64,000 nucleotides of DNA from Phyllobacterium brassicacearum (GTDB lineage: Bacteria > Pseudomonadota > Alphaproteobacteria > Rhizobiales > Rhizobiaceae), in NCBI RefSeq assembly GCF_003010955.1, contig NZ_PGGO01000014.1:90724-154723 (forward strand). The letters run 5' to 3'. Shown here in pieces: positions 18,715-28,834 of the stretch. Below the pieces are notes generated by a model. That model made no database searches and was not told the DNA's origin. It was given only the letters and a program-made list of their open reading frames with translations. Every line of letters starts with the position of its first letter. Positions within the stretch are counted from its first letter, which is position 1. The position numbers and the translations under genes are program-made.

Positions 18715-19467
18715 TCAGTATGTTGCGCGGCCGCCCGAAATGTCGAAGACGGCGCCGGTCGTGAACGAGCATTCCTCGCTGGCAATCCAGGTTATCAGCG
18801 CCGCCAGTTCCTCGACCTTGCCGAAACGCTGCATGGGTATTTTCGACAGCATGTAGTCGATAAAGTTCTGCTGCAGTTGTTTCAGGATCGGTGTTTCTAC
18901 AGTAGCCGGGGTGATCGCATTGACGGTGATGCCGTCATGAACCAATTCCTTGCCAAGCGATTTGGTGAGGCCGATCACTGCCGCCTTCGACGCACTGTAG
19001 GCAGACGCGTTGGGATTGCCCTCCTTGCCGGCAATCGACGCGACATTGACGATACGGCCATAGCCGCTCTTCTGCATGATCGGTACAACGAAGCGGTTGC
19101 AATAGAACAAGCCATGGAGATTGATGTCGAAGACGCGTTTCCACTCGTCAATCGGGTAGTCGGCGACCTTGGCATTGGGACCGGTGATCCCTGCCGAACA
19201 GACAAGCACGTCAATCTTGCCGTATGCCTTTGCCGTCTCCTGCGCAGCCCTTGCCACCTGGTCGGGATCGGCAACGTCGAGTCTCACGCCGTGAGCTGCG
19301 TCGCCGAGTGCATTCTTCGCCTCGTCGATCTTCGCAGCGTCAACGTCCCAGATGCTGACCGTGCCGCCTTCCGACACGATCCGCTCTGCCGTCTTGAAGC
19401 CGATACCAGAGGCGCCACCGGTAATGACCGCGTGCCGCCCCTCATAGCGCCTGATCGAGTTCGCCAT
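18715..19467 (-). CDS. SDR dehydrogenase, probable 2-keto-3-deoxy sugar-acid 4-dehydrogenase
   Basis: Short-chain dehydrogenase of 250 residues. The NAD-binding motif is TGGASGIGFKTAERI, with aspartate of WDVD about 20 residues on, suggesting NAD preference, and the catalytic tetrad includes Ser in NVASIAG and YSASKAAVIG. Placed between the dehydratase and the FAH hydrolase with gaps of about 25 bp. By analogy with non-phosphorylative fucose, arabinose and rhamnose routes it would oxidise the C4 hydroxyl of a 2-keto-3-deoxy acid. GGGAGG lies upstream of the start. Confidence 0.82.
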   Translation of the reverse strand: MANSIRRYEGRHAVITGGASGIGFKTAERIVSEGGTVSIWDVDAAKIDEAKNALGDAAHGVRLDVADPDQVARAAQETAKAYGKIDVLVCSAGITGPNAKVADYPIDEWKRVFDINLHGLFYCNRFVVPIMQKSGYGRIVNVASIAGKEGNPNASAYSASKAAVIGLTKSLGKELVHDGITVNAITPATVETPILKQLQQNFIDYMLSKIPMQRFGKVEELAALITWIASEECSFTTGAVFDISGGRATY

Positions 19468-19494
19468 GCTGTTTCCGTTCCTCCCTTGGACAGA

Positions 19495-21297
19495 TCAGTG
19501 ATTGTCGCGCGGCAATCCCTTCGTCTGGGCGATGCGCTGGAAGTCGACGGCGGGTTTTAGAACCATGCCCTCGTCCAGCTGGCCGACCATGGCACGTTGG
19601 ATTTCCTGCCAAGGCGTCTGGCTCGCTGGATACTTGTACCCGCCGCCCGCCTTCAGATCGTCCTTGCGCTTCTGCAATTCTTCGTCATCGATCAGAATAT
19701 TGGCCGTGCCCTTGTTGAGGTCGATGCGCAGGTGGTCGCCAGACCGCACAAGTGCCAGACCGCCACCCGCCGCGGCTTCAGGGGACGCATTGAGAATGGA
19801 AGGCGAGCCGGATGTGCCCGACTGGCGCCCGTCACCGAGACAGGGCAATGCGCGAATACCCTTCTTCAGCAAATATGCAGGCGGCTGCATGTTGACGACT
19901 TCCGCCGCACCAGGATAGCCGATCGGGCCCGTGCCACGCATGATCAGGATGCTGTTTTCATCAAGAGCAAGCTTGGGATCGTCGATGCGGTGATGATAGT
20001 CTTCCGGTCCATCGAACACTTCCGCAATGCCTTCGAACGCTTCGGGGTCTTCCGGATTGGAGAGATAGCGTTCACGGAACTCCTCGGAGATCACGCTGGT
20101 CTTCATGATGGCACTGTCGAAGAGATTGCCCTTCAGATTGATGAAACCCGCCTTTTTCTTCAACGGCGCATCGTAAGGTTTGATGACGTCGGTGTTGAGG
20201 TTTTCAGCGTTCTCGCAGTTGGCTCCGATGCTCTTGCCGTTGACGGTGACAGCACCCGGATGCGGTAGTCTACCCGCTTTCAACAACTCGGCGACAACGG
20301 CTGGGACACCGCCCGCCCGATGGTAATCCTCACCGAGATACTCGCCCGCCGGCTGCAGATTGACCAGCAGCGGCACGTCGTGGCCGATCGCCTGCCAGTC
20401 GTCATTATCGAGCGGGATATTGAGATGGCGAGCGATGGCGTTCAAATGGATAGGCGCATTGGTCGAGCCGCCGATTGCCGAGTTAATGACGATGGCGTTC
20501 TCGAATGCCTGCCGCGTCATGATATCCGAGGGCTTGAGATCCTCGCGCACCATGTCGACGATGCGCTTGCCGGTATCATAGGCCGTCTGTCCGCGCTCGC
20601 GATACGGTGCGGGGATGGCCGCGCCGCCGGGGAGTTCCATGCCGAGGGCTTCAGCCAGAGAGTTCATCGTCGTTGCCGTGCCCATTGTATTGCAATAGCC
20701 GACCGAGGGAGCGGAGGAGGCAACGATATCCATGAATTGATCGTAGTTGATCTCGCCGGAGGACAGCTTCTCGCGCGATTTCCACACGATCGTGCCGGAG
20801 CCGGTGCGCTCACCGCGATGCCAGCCATTGAGCATCGGGCCGACCGAAAGCGCGATCGCCGGTATATTGACGGTTGCCGCACCCATCAGCATCGCAGGGG
20901 TTGTCTTGTCGCAACCGATGGTCAGCACAACGCCGTCGAGCGGATAGCCGAACAAAACCTCCACGAGGCCGAGATAGGCAAGGTTGCGGTCGAGCGCGGC
21001 GCCGGGGCGCTTGCCGGTTTCCTGAATGGGGTGCACCGGGAACTCGAAGGGGATGCCCCCTGCCGCCACGATGCCGTCGCGCACGCGTTTGGCAAGCTCA
21101 ATATGGTGGCGGTTGCATGGCGAAAGATCAGAGCCGGTCTGGGCAATGCCGATAATGGGTTTGCCTGACTGCAGCTCCTCGCGGGTCAGTCCGTAATTCA
21201 GATAGCGCTCCAGATAGAGTGCCGTCATCCCCGGATTGTCGGGATTGTCCCACCATTCCTGCGAACGGAGTTTTTTCGGGGATTTGTTCGTTGTCAT
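19495..21297 (-). CDS. IlvD/EDD-family sugar-acid dehydratase (L-arabonate / xylonate type)
   Basis: Fe-S dehydratase of 600 residues. Motifs place it in the sugar-acid branch rather than with the amino-acid IlvD at 7092: [20 protein letters not shown] at the N-terminus, [21 protein letters not shown], and [19 protein letters not shown] with a single cysteine, giving the three-cysteine [2Fe-2S] pattern of arabonate dehydratase. [10 protein letters not shown] and [15 protein letters not shown] are further core motifs. It would convert an aldonate to the 2-keto-3-deoxy acid. The pentonate or hexonate stereochemistry cannot be assigned. Confidence 0.88.
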   Translation of the reverse strand: MTTNKSPKKLRSQEWWDNPDNPGMTALYLERYLNYGLTREELQSGKPIIGIAQTGSDLSPCNRHHIELAKRVRDGIVAAGGIPFEFPVHPIQETGKRPGAALDRNLAYLGLVEVLFGYPLDGVVLTIGCDKTTPAMLMGAATVNIPAIALSVGPMLNGWHRGERTGSGTIVWKSREKLSSGEINYDQFMDIVASSAPSVGYCNTMGTATTMNSLAEALGMELPGGAAIPAPYRERGQTAYDTGKRIVDMVREDLKPSDIMTRQAFENAIVINSAIGGSTNAPIHLNAIARHLNIPLDNDDWQAIGHDVPLLVNLQPAGEYLGEDYHRAGGVPAVVAELLKAGRLPHPGAVTVNGKSIGANCENAENLNTDVIKPYDAPLKKKAGFINLKGNLFDSAIMKTSVISEEFRERYLSNPEDPEAFEGIAEVFDGPEDYHHRIDDPKLALDENSILIMRGTGPIGYPGAAEVVNMQPPAYLLKKGIRALPCLGDGRQSGTSGSPSILNASPEAAAGGGLALVRSGDHLRIDLNKGTANILIDDEELQKRKDDLKAGGGYKYPASQTPWQEIQRAMVGQLDEGMVLKPAVDFQRIAQTKGLPRDNH

Positions 21298-21313
21298 TTG
21301 AAAGCGGCTCCAG

Positions 21314-22213
21314 CTATTCCTTGACCGCGCCGGTCATGGAAGAAACGTAATAATCGACAAAGAACGAGTAGAGGATGACGACGGGCAAGGACCCGAACAG
21401 TGCGCCTGCCATCAGTGAACCCCACTCGAAAACATCTCCTCGTACCAGCTCCGTCAGGACACCGACCGGGACAGTCTTGTTTTCCGAGGATTGGATGAAG
21501 GTCAGTGCATAGATGAACTCATTCCACGATAAAGTGAAGGCAAAAATACCTGCCGAGATCAATCCTGGCACCGCCAGCGGCAATATGACCCTGATGAGGA
21601 TTTGCCAGCGTGACGCACCATCGACGAGGGCACTTTCCTCGAGCTCGAACGGGATCGAGCGGAAGTAGCCCATCAATAGCCAGGTGCAGAACGGAATGAG
21701 GAATGTCGGGTAGGTGAAGATCAGCGCCAGCTTGCTGTCATACATGCCGAATTTGAAGACGATCACTGCGAGCGGAATGAACAGGATCGAGGGAGGCACG
21801 AGATAGGCAAGAAAGATCAGGAGACCCACTGGACGCGATCCAGAAAAACGCACGCGCTCGATGGCATAGGCGGCAAACACCGACGCCGCCAGCGACAATA
21901 CGGTCGCACAGACTGCAACAACCACGGTGTTCCACAGCCAGCCCGGATATGAGGTCTCGAACAGGAGATACTTGATATGGTCGAGTGTGGGCCCGACGAC
22001 CCAGAACGGGCTGTAATTGTTGTAGTCAGTCAGCTGTGAGTTCGGCTTCACCGCCGTGATAGCCATCCAGTAAAACGGAAACAGCAGCACAAAGACGAAG
22101 ACGGCGAGTGGCAGGTAAAGGACAACGATCCGCCGTGGCAGGCGATTGAGATAGCTCATGCCCTGGACGTCGTCGGTAAGCGGCTGAACGGTGGTCTGTT
22201 CGGATATGCTCAT
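21314..22213 (-). CDS. Sugar ABC importer permease, MalG type
   Basis: Carbohydrate (CUT1) importer permease of 299 residues with about six membrane segments. The EAA loop reads [21 protein letters not shown], and the C-terminus is the normal MalG-like end. AAGGAG lies 8 nt before the start. It follows the MalF-type gene by 12 bp and sits 16 bp before the dehydratase gene, so import and breakdown are co-transcribed. Confidence 0.9.
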   Translation of the reverse strand: MSISEQTTVQPLTDDVQGMSYLNRLPRRIVVLYLPLAVFVFVLLFPFYWMAITAVKPNSQLTDYNNYSPFWVVGPTLDHIKYLLFETSYPGWLWNTVVVAVCATVLSLAASVFAAYAIERVRFSGSRPVGLLIFLAYLVPPSILFIPLAVIVFKFGMYDSKLALIFTYPTFLIPFCTWLLMGYFRSIPFELEESALVDGASRWQILIRVILPLAVPGLISAGIFAFTLSWNEFIYALTFIQSSENKTVPVGVLTELVRGDVFEWGSLMAGALFGSLPVVILYSFFVDYYVSSMTGAVKE

Positions 22214-22225
22214 GATTTGCGCTCC

Positions 22226-23158
22226 TTAATCCTGTCCGCCCTGTTGCCATTTGCGGCGTTGCAGGCCGAAGAATGAGAACAGGATCGACGCCAGCAGGAA
22301 GGGGATCATGGCGACGGCGATCGCCGCGCCTTCGCCGAGCTGACCACCCGGAATGCCGCGCTGGAACGACAGCGTCGCCATCAAATGGGTCGCATTGACC
22401 GGCCCGCCCTTGGTCAGAACGTAGATCAGCTGGAAGTCGGTGAAGGTGAACAGCACCGAAAATGTCATGACCACGGCGATGATGGGCGTCAGCATTGGCA
22501 GGGTGATGAAGCGGAACCGCTGCCAGCCGGTCGCGCCGTCCAACGATGCTGCCTCATGCAGCGACTGCGGGATTGTCTGAAGGCCGGCGAGCAGCGAGAT
22601 CGCGACAAAGGGAATGCCGCGCCAGACATTGGCTGCGATCACCGAAGCGCGCGCATTGTTGGGATCGCCGAGGAAGTTGATGGGGCCGCTGATCCAGCCG
22701 AGTTTCATCAAGGACCAGGAGATGATCGAGAACTGCGCATCATAGATCCACCAGAAGGCAAGGGCGGACAGCACCGTCGGAACCACCCAGGGAAGGAGAA
22801 TAATGGCGCGGAAGAAGGACTTGAACGGCAGGTGCTCATTGAGAATGAGCGCGAGCCACAGACCGAGGATAAATTTGAGGATCGAGGCTATCAGTGTGTA
22901 GAAGATCGTATTCGAAACCGCCATCCAGAATACGGAATCGCGGGCCAGCGCCTCGTAGTTCTCGAGCCCGATGAAGAAGCCATCCCTGCCGATCGTGGCG
23001 TCGGTAAAGCCGAGCCAGACTCCGAGGCCAAGCGGATAGGTCAGGAAGCACAGCAGAAACACCGCCGCCGGCAGCATGAAGAACAGGCCGACAGCAGTAT
23101 TGCTTCGGGCGATAGCACCGAAAGCCGAACTTTGTTTCGCGGGCGCCGTCATTGTCAT
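22226..23158 (-). CDS. Sugar ABC importer permease, MalF type
   Basis: CUT1 permease of 310 residues with six predicted membrane segments; the first spans about residues 22-45. The coupling loop is HEAASLDGATGWQRFRFITLP, the consensus that contacts a MalK-type ATPase. The start at 23158 has AAAGGGA upstream. It forms a heterodimer with the downstream MalG-type permease. Confidence 0.9.
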   Translation of the reverse strand: MTMTAPAKQSSAFGAIARSNTAVGLFFMLPAAVFLLCFLTYPLGLGVWLGFTDATIGRDGFFIGLENYEALARDSVFWMAVSNTIFYTLIASILKFILGLWLALILNEHLPFKSFFRAIILLPWVVPTVLSALAFWWIYDAQFSIISWSLMKLGWISGPINFLGDPNNARASVIAANVWRGIPFVAISLLAGLQTIPQSLHEAASLDGATGWQRFRFITLPMLTPIIAVVMTFSVLFTFTDFQLIYVLTKGGPVNATHLMATLSFQRGIPGGQLGEGAAIAVAMIPFLLASILFSFFGLQRRKWQQGGQD

Positions 23159-23228
23159 CGGATGTCCCTTTCCTCATCTGCGCCTGAATGGCCTTCCGTT
23201 GCCTGACAGCGGAAGGCCCTTTCCTTGA

Positions 23229-24542
23229 CTAGACTGCGTAGTAGCGATTGGCCCGCTTTTCGGCCTGGGCAATCGCGTCTTCCGCCGTCATCTGGCCCGT
23301 CACCGCAGTGGCATACATGTCGACCAGAACATAGTCGGCCATCACACCGGCTGAAGCGGCTCCGAGTGGTCCCGCGTAGCCGTTCGGGCGCAGCGTTTCC
23401 GAGGCCTTGGCATAGGCGGCATGGATGGGGTTAGACGTCCACACCGGATTGGAGGCAAAGGCCTTCAAGGGCTGGCAGCAATAGGCGCTGGCGCCTTCAA
23501 TCCACGCATTTATGTTATCAGCCTGATACATGAACTGCAGGTAAGCCTTGGCGGCCTCCGGATACTTCGTGTGCTTGAAGATGGAGATCGTCGATGTCTG
23601 GTGCAGTTCGACCGACTGTCCGACCGGTCCGATCGGCAGGTTCGTCGAACGCATGTCCTCGGCAATCGCCTTCATTGCGGGATCCTTCACGGCGGCGTAG
23701 TAGACCGAGACGCCGTTGGCGGTCAGCGACACCTGTCCGGCCAGGAATGCGCGGTTGTTGTTGACGTCCTGCCAGCTTTCCGTGCCCGGAATGAAAGTCT
23801 TGTACAGCTCTTGCGCGTATTTGACCGAGGCCAGCGTCTCCGGGCTGTTGATGACGACCTTGCCGCTCTCGTCAACCATTTTGCCGCCATGGCTCCACAG
23901 CAGCCAGTGCGCGTAGTTGTTGCCATCACCCACTGCCTTACCATGCGGGAAACCGGCGGGTGTGCCCTTTGCCTGCATTGCCTTGCACAGTTCCAGGAAG
24001 CCAGCGGTATCTTTCGGGAACTCGCTGAACCCGGCAGCCTTCATGTGGCTATCGCGATAGACAATCGCATTGCCGATGGCGCAAAGCGGCACGGCGATGA
24101 ATTTGCCATCACGTTTCGCATAGCCCTCGAGACCGGGATACCATCCGCCGTTTGCCGTGCCGAGATATTCACCGAGTTCGGTGACATCCACGAGCTTGTC
24201 CGGATATTGCTGCGGATCGTCGAACCAGCTCATGACCATGTCCGGGCCCGAGCCGACATTGGCGGCCACAGCGGCCTTCGGACGAACGTCTTCCCAGCTT
24301 TCCTTGTCAATGCGCACCTGCACGCCGGTCGCATCGGTGAATTTTTTGGTATTGGCGAGCCATGCCGCCTCCTCGGCCGGGACGAATGGCACCCAGCGCA
24401 GCAGGCGAAGGGTTGCACCTTCTTCCGGCTTGTATGCCGGCGCGGATTGGGCGAAGGCAGGGCTGAGGCCGAACCGGTTCAATCCGGCAGCGGCCACGAG
24501 ACCGGCGGATGCGCCGAGAAGATGTCTTCTATTGATGGTCAT
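23229..24542 (-). CDS. Extracellular sugar (acid)-binding protein, family 1, with Tat-type signal
   Basis: Periplasmic binding protein of 437 residues. The N-terminus MTINRRHLLGASAGLVAAAG carries a twin arginine and a hydrophobic segment ending in SPAFA, a probable Tat signal peptide. The mature part begins near YKPEEGATLRLLRWVPF, as in family 1 solute-binding proteins. ATG 24542 was chosen over the in-frame ATG at 24596 because it begins the signal. Ligand unknown. The context says an aldonic acid, sugar lactone or the parent sugar. Confidence 0.88.
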   Translation of the reverse strand: MTINRRHLLGASAGLVAAAGLNRFGLSPAFAQSAPAYKPEEGATLRLLRWVPFVPAEEAAWLANTKKFTDATGVQVRIDKESWEDVRPKAAVAANVGSGPDMVMSWFDDPQQYPDKLVDVTELGEYLGTANGGWYPGLEGYAKRDGKFIAVPLCAIGNAIVYRDSHMKAAGFSEFPKDTAGFLELCKAMQAKGTPAGFPHGKAVGDGNNYAHWLLWSHGGKMVDESGKVVINSPETLASVKYAQELYKTFIPGTESWQDVNNNRAFLAGQVSLTANGVSVYYAAVKDPAMKAIAEDMRSTNLPIGPVGQSVELHQTSTISIFKHTKYPEAAKAYLQFMYQADNINAWIEGASAYCCQPLKAFASNPVWTSNPIHAAYAKASETLRPNGYAGPLGAASAGVMADYVLVDMYATAVTGQMTAEDAIAQAEKRANRYYAV

Positions 24543-24614
24543 TGATACTCCTCCTGGGTTTCCATGGACATATGGCCATTCAAAACGCTCCCACATTTTG
24601 GGCCATGCTGTTCT

Positions 24615-24644
24615 CGGGGATCTAATGACCGGACCTGCTCCCCG
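24615..24644. repeat. Hairpin between the ATPase and binding-protein genes
   Basis: CGGGGA at 24615-24620 pairs with TCCCCG at 24639-24644 in the 129-bp gap. Structures here often raise binding-protein mRNA relative to the upstream ATPase. The stem is short and the loop long, so the call is weak. Confidence 0.3.
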
Positions 24645-24671
24645 ACTGGCAGATGCGGCTTAGGTAAACCT

Positions 24672-25736
24672 TCAGACGAGCCGTTTGCCTGTCTCCGCGT
24701 CAAACAGGTACGTCGCCTCCGCGTGGATCGACAGGCCGACAATCTCGCCGGGTCGCGCGCTTATGCGCTGATGGAAAACGCCGGTGATGTCGTCGCCGCC
24801 AACCCGCATGATCATTTGCGTTTCCGAGCCAGTCGGTTCGATCACAACAACTTCTGCTGGAATACCACCCTGGGCAATCGTCATATGCTCGGGACGCAAT
24901 CCATAGATCAGCGTGAGACCCTTGGCGCTATCCGGTGCCTTGGCCACCGGCAGGACGATGCCCTTTTCGGTCACGAATTTTTGCGTATCGTTTGGATCGA
25001 GTCTGCCTTTGATCATATTCATCGCTGGCGAGCCGATAAAGCTTGCCACGAAGAGATTGGCCGGCTGATCGTAAAGTTCGAGCGGCGCGCCAATCTGCTC
25101 GACGAGGCCGTCATGCATCACGACGATCTTGTCGGCCATGGTCATCGCTTCGATCTGGTCATGTGTGACATAGACTGTGGTTGTCTTTAGCCGCTGGTGC
25201 AGTTCCTTGATCTCCGCCCGCATTGCAACACGTAGCTTGGCATCGAGGTTTGACAGCGGTTCGTCGAACAGGAAGACTTGTGGGTCGCGCACGATCGCGC
25301 GGCCCATGGCGACACGCTGGCGTTGGCCGCCCGAAAGCTGGCGGGGAAAGCGGTCGAGCAGATGGGAGAGGCCCAGGATTTCTGCTGCGGGCTTCACCCG
25401 TTTTTCGATCTCGGATTTGGCCGCACCCTTAAGCGTCAACGAAAACGCCATGTTGTCGGCGACCGTCATATGCGGATAGAGCGCATAGTTCTGGAATACC
25501 ATGGCGATGTCGCGTTCTTTCGGCGCCAGGCCATTGACCACCTGTCCGCCGATGCGGATTTCGCCGGCCGAGATGTTCTCGAGCCCGGCCAACATGCGCA
25601 AAAGCGTGGATTTGCCACAGCCGGACGGTCCGACAAGAATGACAAATTCGCCATCGGCGATCTCGATATCAACGCCCTTGATGACCGGATGCGTCCCGAA
25701 TGATTTCCGTACGTTGGCGAATTCGACTGATGCCAT
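24672..25736 (-). CDS. Sugar ABC importer ATPase, MalK/UgpC type
   Basis: ATPase of 354 residues with Walker [10 protein letters not shown], signature [14 protein letters not shown], Walker [16 protein letters not shown] and H-loop VTHDQIEAM, followed by a C-terminal TOBE region from about residue 235. GGAGG precedes the start. It energises the MalF/MalG pair at 21314-23158. It is encoded before the binding protein in transcription order, which is less common than the reverse. Confidence 0.92.
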   Translation of the reverse strand: MASVEFANVRKSFGTHPVIKGVDIEIADGEFVILVGPSGCGKSTLLRMLAGLENISAGEIRIGGQVVNGLAPKERDIAMVFQNYALYPHMTVADNMAFSLTLKGAAKSEIEKRVKPAAEILGLSHLLDRFPRQLSGGQRQRVAMGRAIVRDPQVFLFDEPLSNLDAKLRVAMRAEIKELHQRLKTTTVYVTHDQIEAMTMADKIVVMHDGLVEQIGAPLELYDQPANLFVASFIGSPAMNMIKGRLDPNDTQKFVTEKGIVLPVAKAPDSAKGLTLIYGLRPEHMTIAQGGIPAEVVVIEPTGSETQMIMRVGGDDITGVFHQRISARPGEIVGLSIHAEATYLFDAETGKRLV

Positions 25737-25793
25737 GCCTTTTCCTCCAGAATGTCACTAAGACGGAAACTCTCCCTGTCTCGGTATGCCAGT

Positions 25794-26567
25794 TTATCCG
25801 CGCCCTACCAATGGCATTTTCGTCGCCATGATCGTCATCGTCAGCACGTTGGCCTCCAACGGCAGGCTCGCCATGTGAACCACGGCATCGCCGATGTAAT
25901 GGGCCGGGATCGTTGGTTCGCTGGCCGTCTCTCCGTTGGCCTGCAGCACGCCGCTCGCCATCTTCGAGGTCATCTCGGTCGTCGCGTTGCCGATATCGAT
26001 CTGGCCGCAGGCAATGTCGAATGGCCTGCCATCGAGCGCCGTCGATTTGGTGAGCCCCGTGACGGCATGCTTTGTAGCCGTATAGGGCGCCGAGTACGGC
26101 CGTGGTGTCTGTGCCGAAATGGAACCGTTGTTGATGATGCGCCCGCCGCGCGGCGACTGCGCCTTCATCAGTTTCATTGCCTGCTGTGTGCATAGGAAGA
26201 CGCCGGTAAGATTGACGCCGACGATGGCGTTCCAGTGATCGAAGCTCAGTTCTTCCATCGGGATGTTCGGCACATTGATCCCGGCATTGTTGACGAGCAG
26301 GTCGAGCCGCCCCAACTCGGATTTGATTGCTTCGAAAAGGGCTGTAACCGATTTCGGATCACTTACGTCAGCGGCAATTGCCTTGACAGTACCTTTCGTC
26401 TCTCCGGCCAGCGCCTTGGCCGCCTCATCGAGTACATCCTTGCGACGTCCGGAGATGACGACAGTGTATCCCGCAGCGAGCAACGCGCTGGTAATGGCCT
26501 TGCCGACACCAGTACCACCCCCGGTAACGAGCGCAATCTTGCCTTTGCCTGTATTTTCTTTGGTCAT
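25794..26567 (-). CDS. SDR-family oxidoreductase in the sugar-acid operon
   Basis: Short-chain dehydrogenase of 257 residues: [17 protein letters not shown] cofactor motif, arginines in SGRRKDVL after the second strand suggesting NADP, NNAGIN, and [10 protein letters not shown] with the catalytic Tyr and Lys. The start at 26567 overlaps the stop of the preceding epimerase-like gene (ATGA), indicating coupling. It may oxidise the sugar or reduce an intermediate. It is distinct from the SDR at 18715, which has a different cofactor loop. Confidence 0.82.
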   Translation of the reverse strand: MTKENTGKGKIALVTGGGTGVGKAITSALLAAGYTVVISGRRKDVLDEAAKALAGETKGTVKAIAADVSDPKSVTALFEAIKSELGRLDLLVNNAGINVPNIPMEELSFDHWNAIVGVNLTGVFLCTQQAMKLMKAQSPRGGRIINNGSISAQTPRPYSAPYTATKHAVTGLTKSTALDGRPFDIACGQIDIGNATTEMTSKMASGVLQANGETASEPTIPAHYIGDAVVHMASLPLEANVLTMTIMATKMPLVGRG

Positions 26568-27553
26568 GCTGGAATATTCCCGCCGAGTTCGTCTTCGATA
26601 TGCGCCCGGATAATCTCGTCGAAGGCCGTTTCCGCCTTGAAGCCAAGCTTTGTTGCACGCGTCGTGTCGAAATCGGTCGCCCATCCCGCGACGATTTTCT
26701 GGATGGTCGCGTCGGGTTCACGGCGGATCAGCTTGACCGCCTTTTCGCCGGCGACACGCTTCAACGCCGCAATTTCTTCGCCGACCAGGGCCGAAAGGCC
26801 TGGCATCGAAAGATTGCGCCGCGCACCAACTTGGTCAAGATCCAGTTTGGCCGCATGCACGAAGAAACCGACCGCCGAGCGAGGGCTCGCAAACCAGTGA
26901 CGGACACTTTCGTCGACCGGCAGTATCGCCTCCTCCCCGACAAGGGGCTCGCGCAAGATATTGGAAAAGAAGCCTGAGGCGGCCTTATTTGGCTTGCCGG
27001 GGCGAATACAGATAGTCGGCAAACGAATGCCAATACCATCGAAAAAGCCGCGGCGGCTGTAGTCGGATAGAAGAAGCTCGGAAATTGCCTTCTGCGTCCC
27101 ATAGCTGGTCAGGGGCGTTGTGAAGAACTCGTCGCCGATCTTTTCCGGAAAAGGCGTGCCAAACACGGCGATGGATGAGGCAAACACCACCCGGGGCCTG
27201 TAGGGTGCTTTGTTGCTTTCCAGCCGGATCGCCTCGAACAATGCTCGAGTCCCGTCGAGATTGACCTTGTAGCCCTTCTCGAAATCCGCTTCCGCTTCAC
27301 CAGAGACGATTGCGGCCAGATGGAAGATCATGTCCGGACGACCGGCGATCAATGACCCGGCGACGCCGGGGTCCGAAAGATCGGCCGCTCGGGTGCGTGA
27401 AAGGGTGGCTAGCGATGGAGGTGCGACTGGCTCGACCACGTCAACAAGCGTCAGCTTGTCGATCTCTCTACCCAGTGCATCCGGCTCGGATGCGATTCTG
27501 TCGAGCAGCTTGCGGCCAACCATTCCGGCTGCGCCGATAACGAGCACATGCAT
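26564..27553 (-). CDS. Extended SDR, D-erythronate dehydrogenase (DenD)-like
   Basis: NAD-dependent epimerase/dehydratase-fold protein of 329 residues. Cofactor motif [11 protein letters not shown], catalytic SSIAVFG and YGTQK, then [18 protein letters not shown], the pattern of DenD proteins that oxidise C2 of four-carbon aldonates. The usual DenD partners (OtnK kinase, OtnC aldolase, OtnI isomerase) are absent here, so a different aldonate or aldose substrate is likely. First gene of the minus-strand operon. The start at 27553 is preceded by GGGAGG. Confidence 0.83.
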   Translation of the reverse strand: MHVLVIGAAGMVGRKLLDRIASEPDALGREIDKLTLVDVVEPVAPPSLATLSRTRAADLSDPGVAGSLIAGRPDMIFHLAAIVSGEAEADFEKGYKVNLDGTRALFEAIRLESNKAPYRPRVVFASSIAVFGTPFPEKIGDEFFTTPLTSYGTQKAISELLLSDYSRRGFFDGIGIRLPTICIRPGKPNKAASGFFSNILREPLVGEEAILPVDESVRHWFASPRSAVGFFVHAAKLDLDQVGARRNLSMPGLSALVGEEIAALKRVAGEKAVKLIRREPDATIQKIVAGWATDFDTTRATKLGFKAETAFDEIIRAHIEDELGGNIPA

Positions 27554-27614
27554 AATGCGATAGACCTCCCTGCAAGCCTCTCCCGGGCTCATGCCAGCGG
27601 CGTCAGAATGACAA

Positions 27615-27628
27615 TGACAGCGCTGTCA
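27615..27628. promoter_or_regulatory. LacI-type operator O1, TGACAGCGCTGTCA
   Basis: Perfect 14-bp palindrome with the central CG typical of LacI-family sites (16 bp including flanking A/T). It lies 62 bp upstream of the minus-strand operon start and in the divergent region with the LacI gene. Confidence 0.75.
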
Positions 27629-27668
27629 TAAAGTTATGCACACTGACTAGCGTTCATCAAGCCTTTTA

Positions 27669-27682
27669 TGGTAGCGCTGTCA
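27669..27682. promoter_or_regulatory. LacI-type operator O2, TGGTAGCGCTGTCA
   Basis: Same motif as the site at 27615 with two changes in the left arm. The 54-bp centre-to-centre spacing is close to five helical turns, suitable for looping. It lies 31 bp before the likely regulator start, so it should serve autoregulation. Confidence 0.68.
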
Positions 27683-27713
27683 TTATTCTTGTCAGATGCA
27701 CTGGATGTGGCCG

Positions 27714-28739
27714 ATGCCGCGCAAACGCAACACTCGTCGAAGCCCTGACATGCCGACCTTGGCCGATGTCGCGCGGCTGGCGGGCGTGAGCGAAATAACT
27801 GCTTCGCGCGTTGTCCGGGCACAGGGGCCGATTGCCGATCCAACCCGTCTGCGCGTTCTCAGTGCGATTGCCGCGCTTGGCTATATTCCCAATCGCGCCG
27901 CTGGCAGCCTTGCTTCTGCCGGATCGACATTGATGAGCGTGCTGCTGCCGTCGCTTTCCAACATCGTCTTTCCGGACGTTCTTCGGGGCATCCATACAGC
28001 TCTCACGCAAACAGCGTTCCAGCCGGTCATCGGCGTGACCGACTACGACCCCCTCATAGAAGAGCGCATACTGATCTCGTTCCTGTCGTGGCAGCCGGCA
28101 GCTGTAATCCTCGCCGGCCTCCATCATACGCCGGTCGCGCGACGCTATCTGGAGCAGGGGCGGTTTCGCGTTGCCGAACTCATGGATATCGACGGTGATC
28201 CCGTCGATATTGCTGTCGGCATGTCGCATCGGCAAGCGGGCTATGAAACCGGCCGGCATCTCATCCAGCGCGGCTATCGCCGCTTCGGCTATGCGCGCCA
28301 CAACATCCTGACCGATGATCGGGCGAGTGCACGCTATGAGGGGCTTTGCACATCATTGCAGGAGGCTGGCCTGTCCTTGATCGCCGAGCATCGCTATCCG
28401 GGCCCGAGTTCGACTAAGGCCGGGCGCGATACGCTCGAGATTCTTCTGTCCGCCCATTCTGAACTCGATGTCGTCATCTTTCCCAATGACGATATGGCCA
28501 TGGGCGGGATTTTTCATTGCATGTACGCCGGGATCACAGTCAGGGAACAACTCGGTATATTTGGTTTCAACGGCCTCGACATCGGTCAGGCGATGCCCAT
28601 GCCGCTTTCGACGATCCTGTCGAAGCGCTTCCTTATTGGCAAAACCGCGGCGGAAAAGTTGCTTGAGAGCCGCGAACGGCCTCCCGAAAAAACCATCATA
28701 AATACCGGCTTCGACATCATCGAAGGGGCGACAGCCTAG
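27714..28739 (+). CDS. LacI/GntR-type transcriptional regulator of the sugar-acid operon
   Basis: Regulator of about 341 residues. The N-terminal LacI helix-turn-helix and hinge are visible in PTLADVARLAGVSEITASRV and GYIPNRAAGSLASA, followed by a periplasmic-binding-protein-like effector domain. The sequence style is that of gluconate-type GntR members, consistent with a sugar-acid inducer. ATG 27696, 27705 and 27714 are all in frame. 27714 is chosen for its shorter tail, but none has a clear ribosome site. It should bind the two operators between it and the divergent operon. Confidence 0.88.
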   Translation: MPRKRNTRRSPDMPTLADVARLAGVSEITASRVVRAQGPIADPTRLRVLSAIAALGYIPNRAAGSLASAGSTLMSVLLPSLSNIVFPDVLRGIHTALTQTAFQPVIGVTDYDPLIEERILISFLSWQPAAVILAGLHHTPVARRYLEQGRFRVAELMDIDGDPVDIAVGMSHRQAGYETGRHLIQRGYRRFGYARHNILTDDRASARYEGLCTSLQEAGLSLIAEHRYPGPSSTKAGRDTLEILLSAHSELDVVIFPNDDMAMGGIFHCMYAGITVREQLGIFGFNGLDIGQAMPMPLSTILSKRFLIGKTAAEKLLESRERPPEKTIINTGFDIIEGATA

Positions 28740-28753
28740 CTCAGAATTAGCGG

Positions 28754-28819
28754 TTTTCGGTTTTCTACAGATTGACATCGGTCCACTTTCGTTTTCGAAT
28801 AGTGTGACAGAAAACGAAA
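28754..28819 (+). promoter_or_regulatory. glpR promoter with GlpR-like boxes
   Basis: TTGACA at 28772-28777 is a good -35. TTTCGTTTTC at 28787-28796 and its exact reverse complement GAAAACGAAA at 28810-28819 flank the expected -10 area, and TTTTCGGTTTTC lies at 28754-28765. TTTCG-type repeats recur before glpD. Autorepression by GlpR is inferred. Confidence 0.6.
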
Positions 28820-28834
28820 ATGAAGGCTGATGCG

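Noticed and set aside
7092..21297. The two IlvD-family genes as duplicates
   Set aside because: Their cysteine patterns, N-termini and contexts differ: one is the amino-acid enzyme, the other a sugar-acid dehydratase.
23421..24545. 374-residue plus-strand open frame opposite the binding-protein gene
   Set aside because: No recognisable domain; the opposite frame has a Tat-type signal and family 1 binding-protein sequence.
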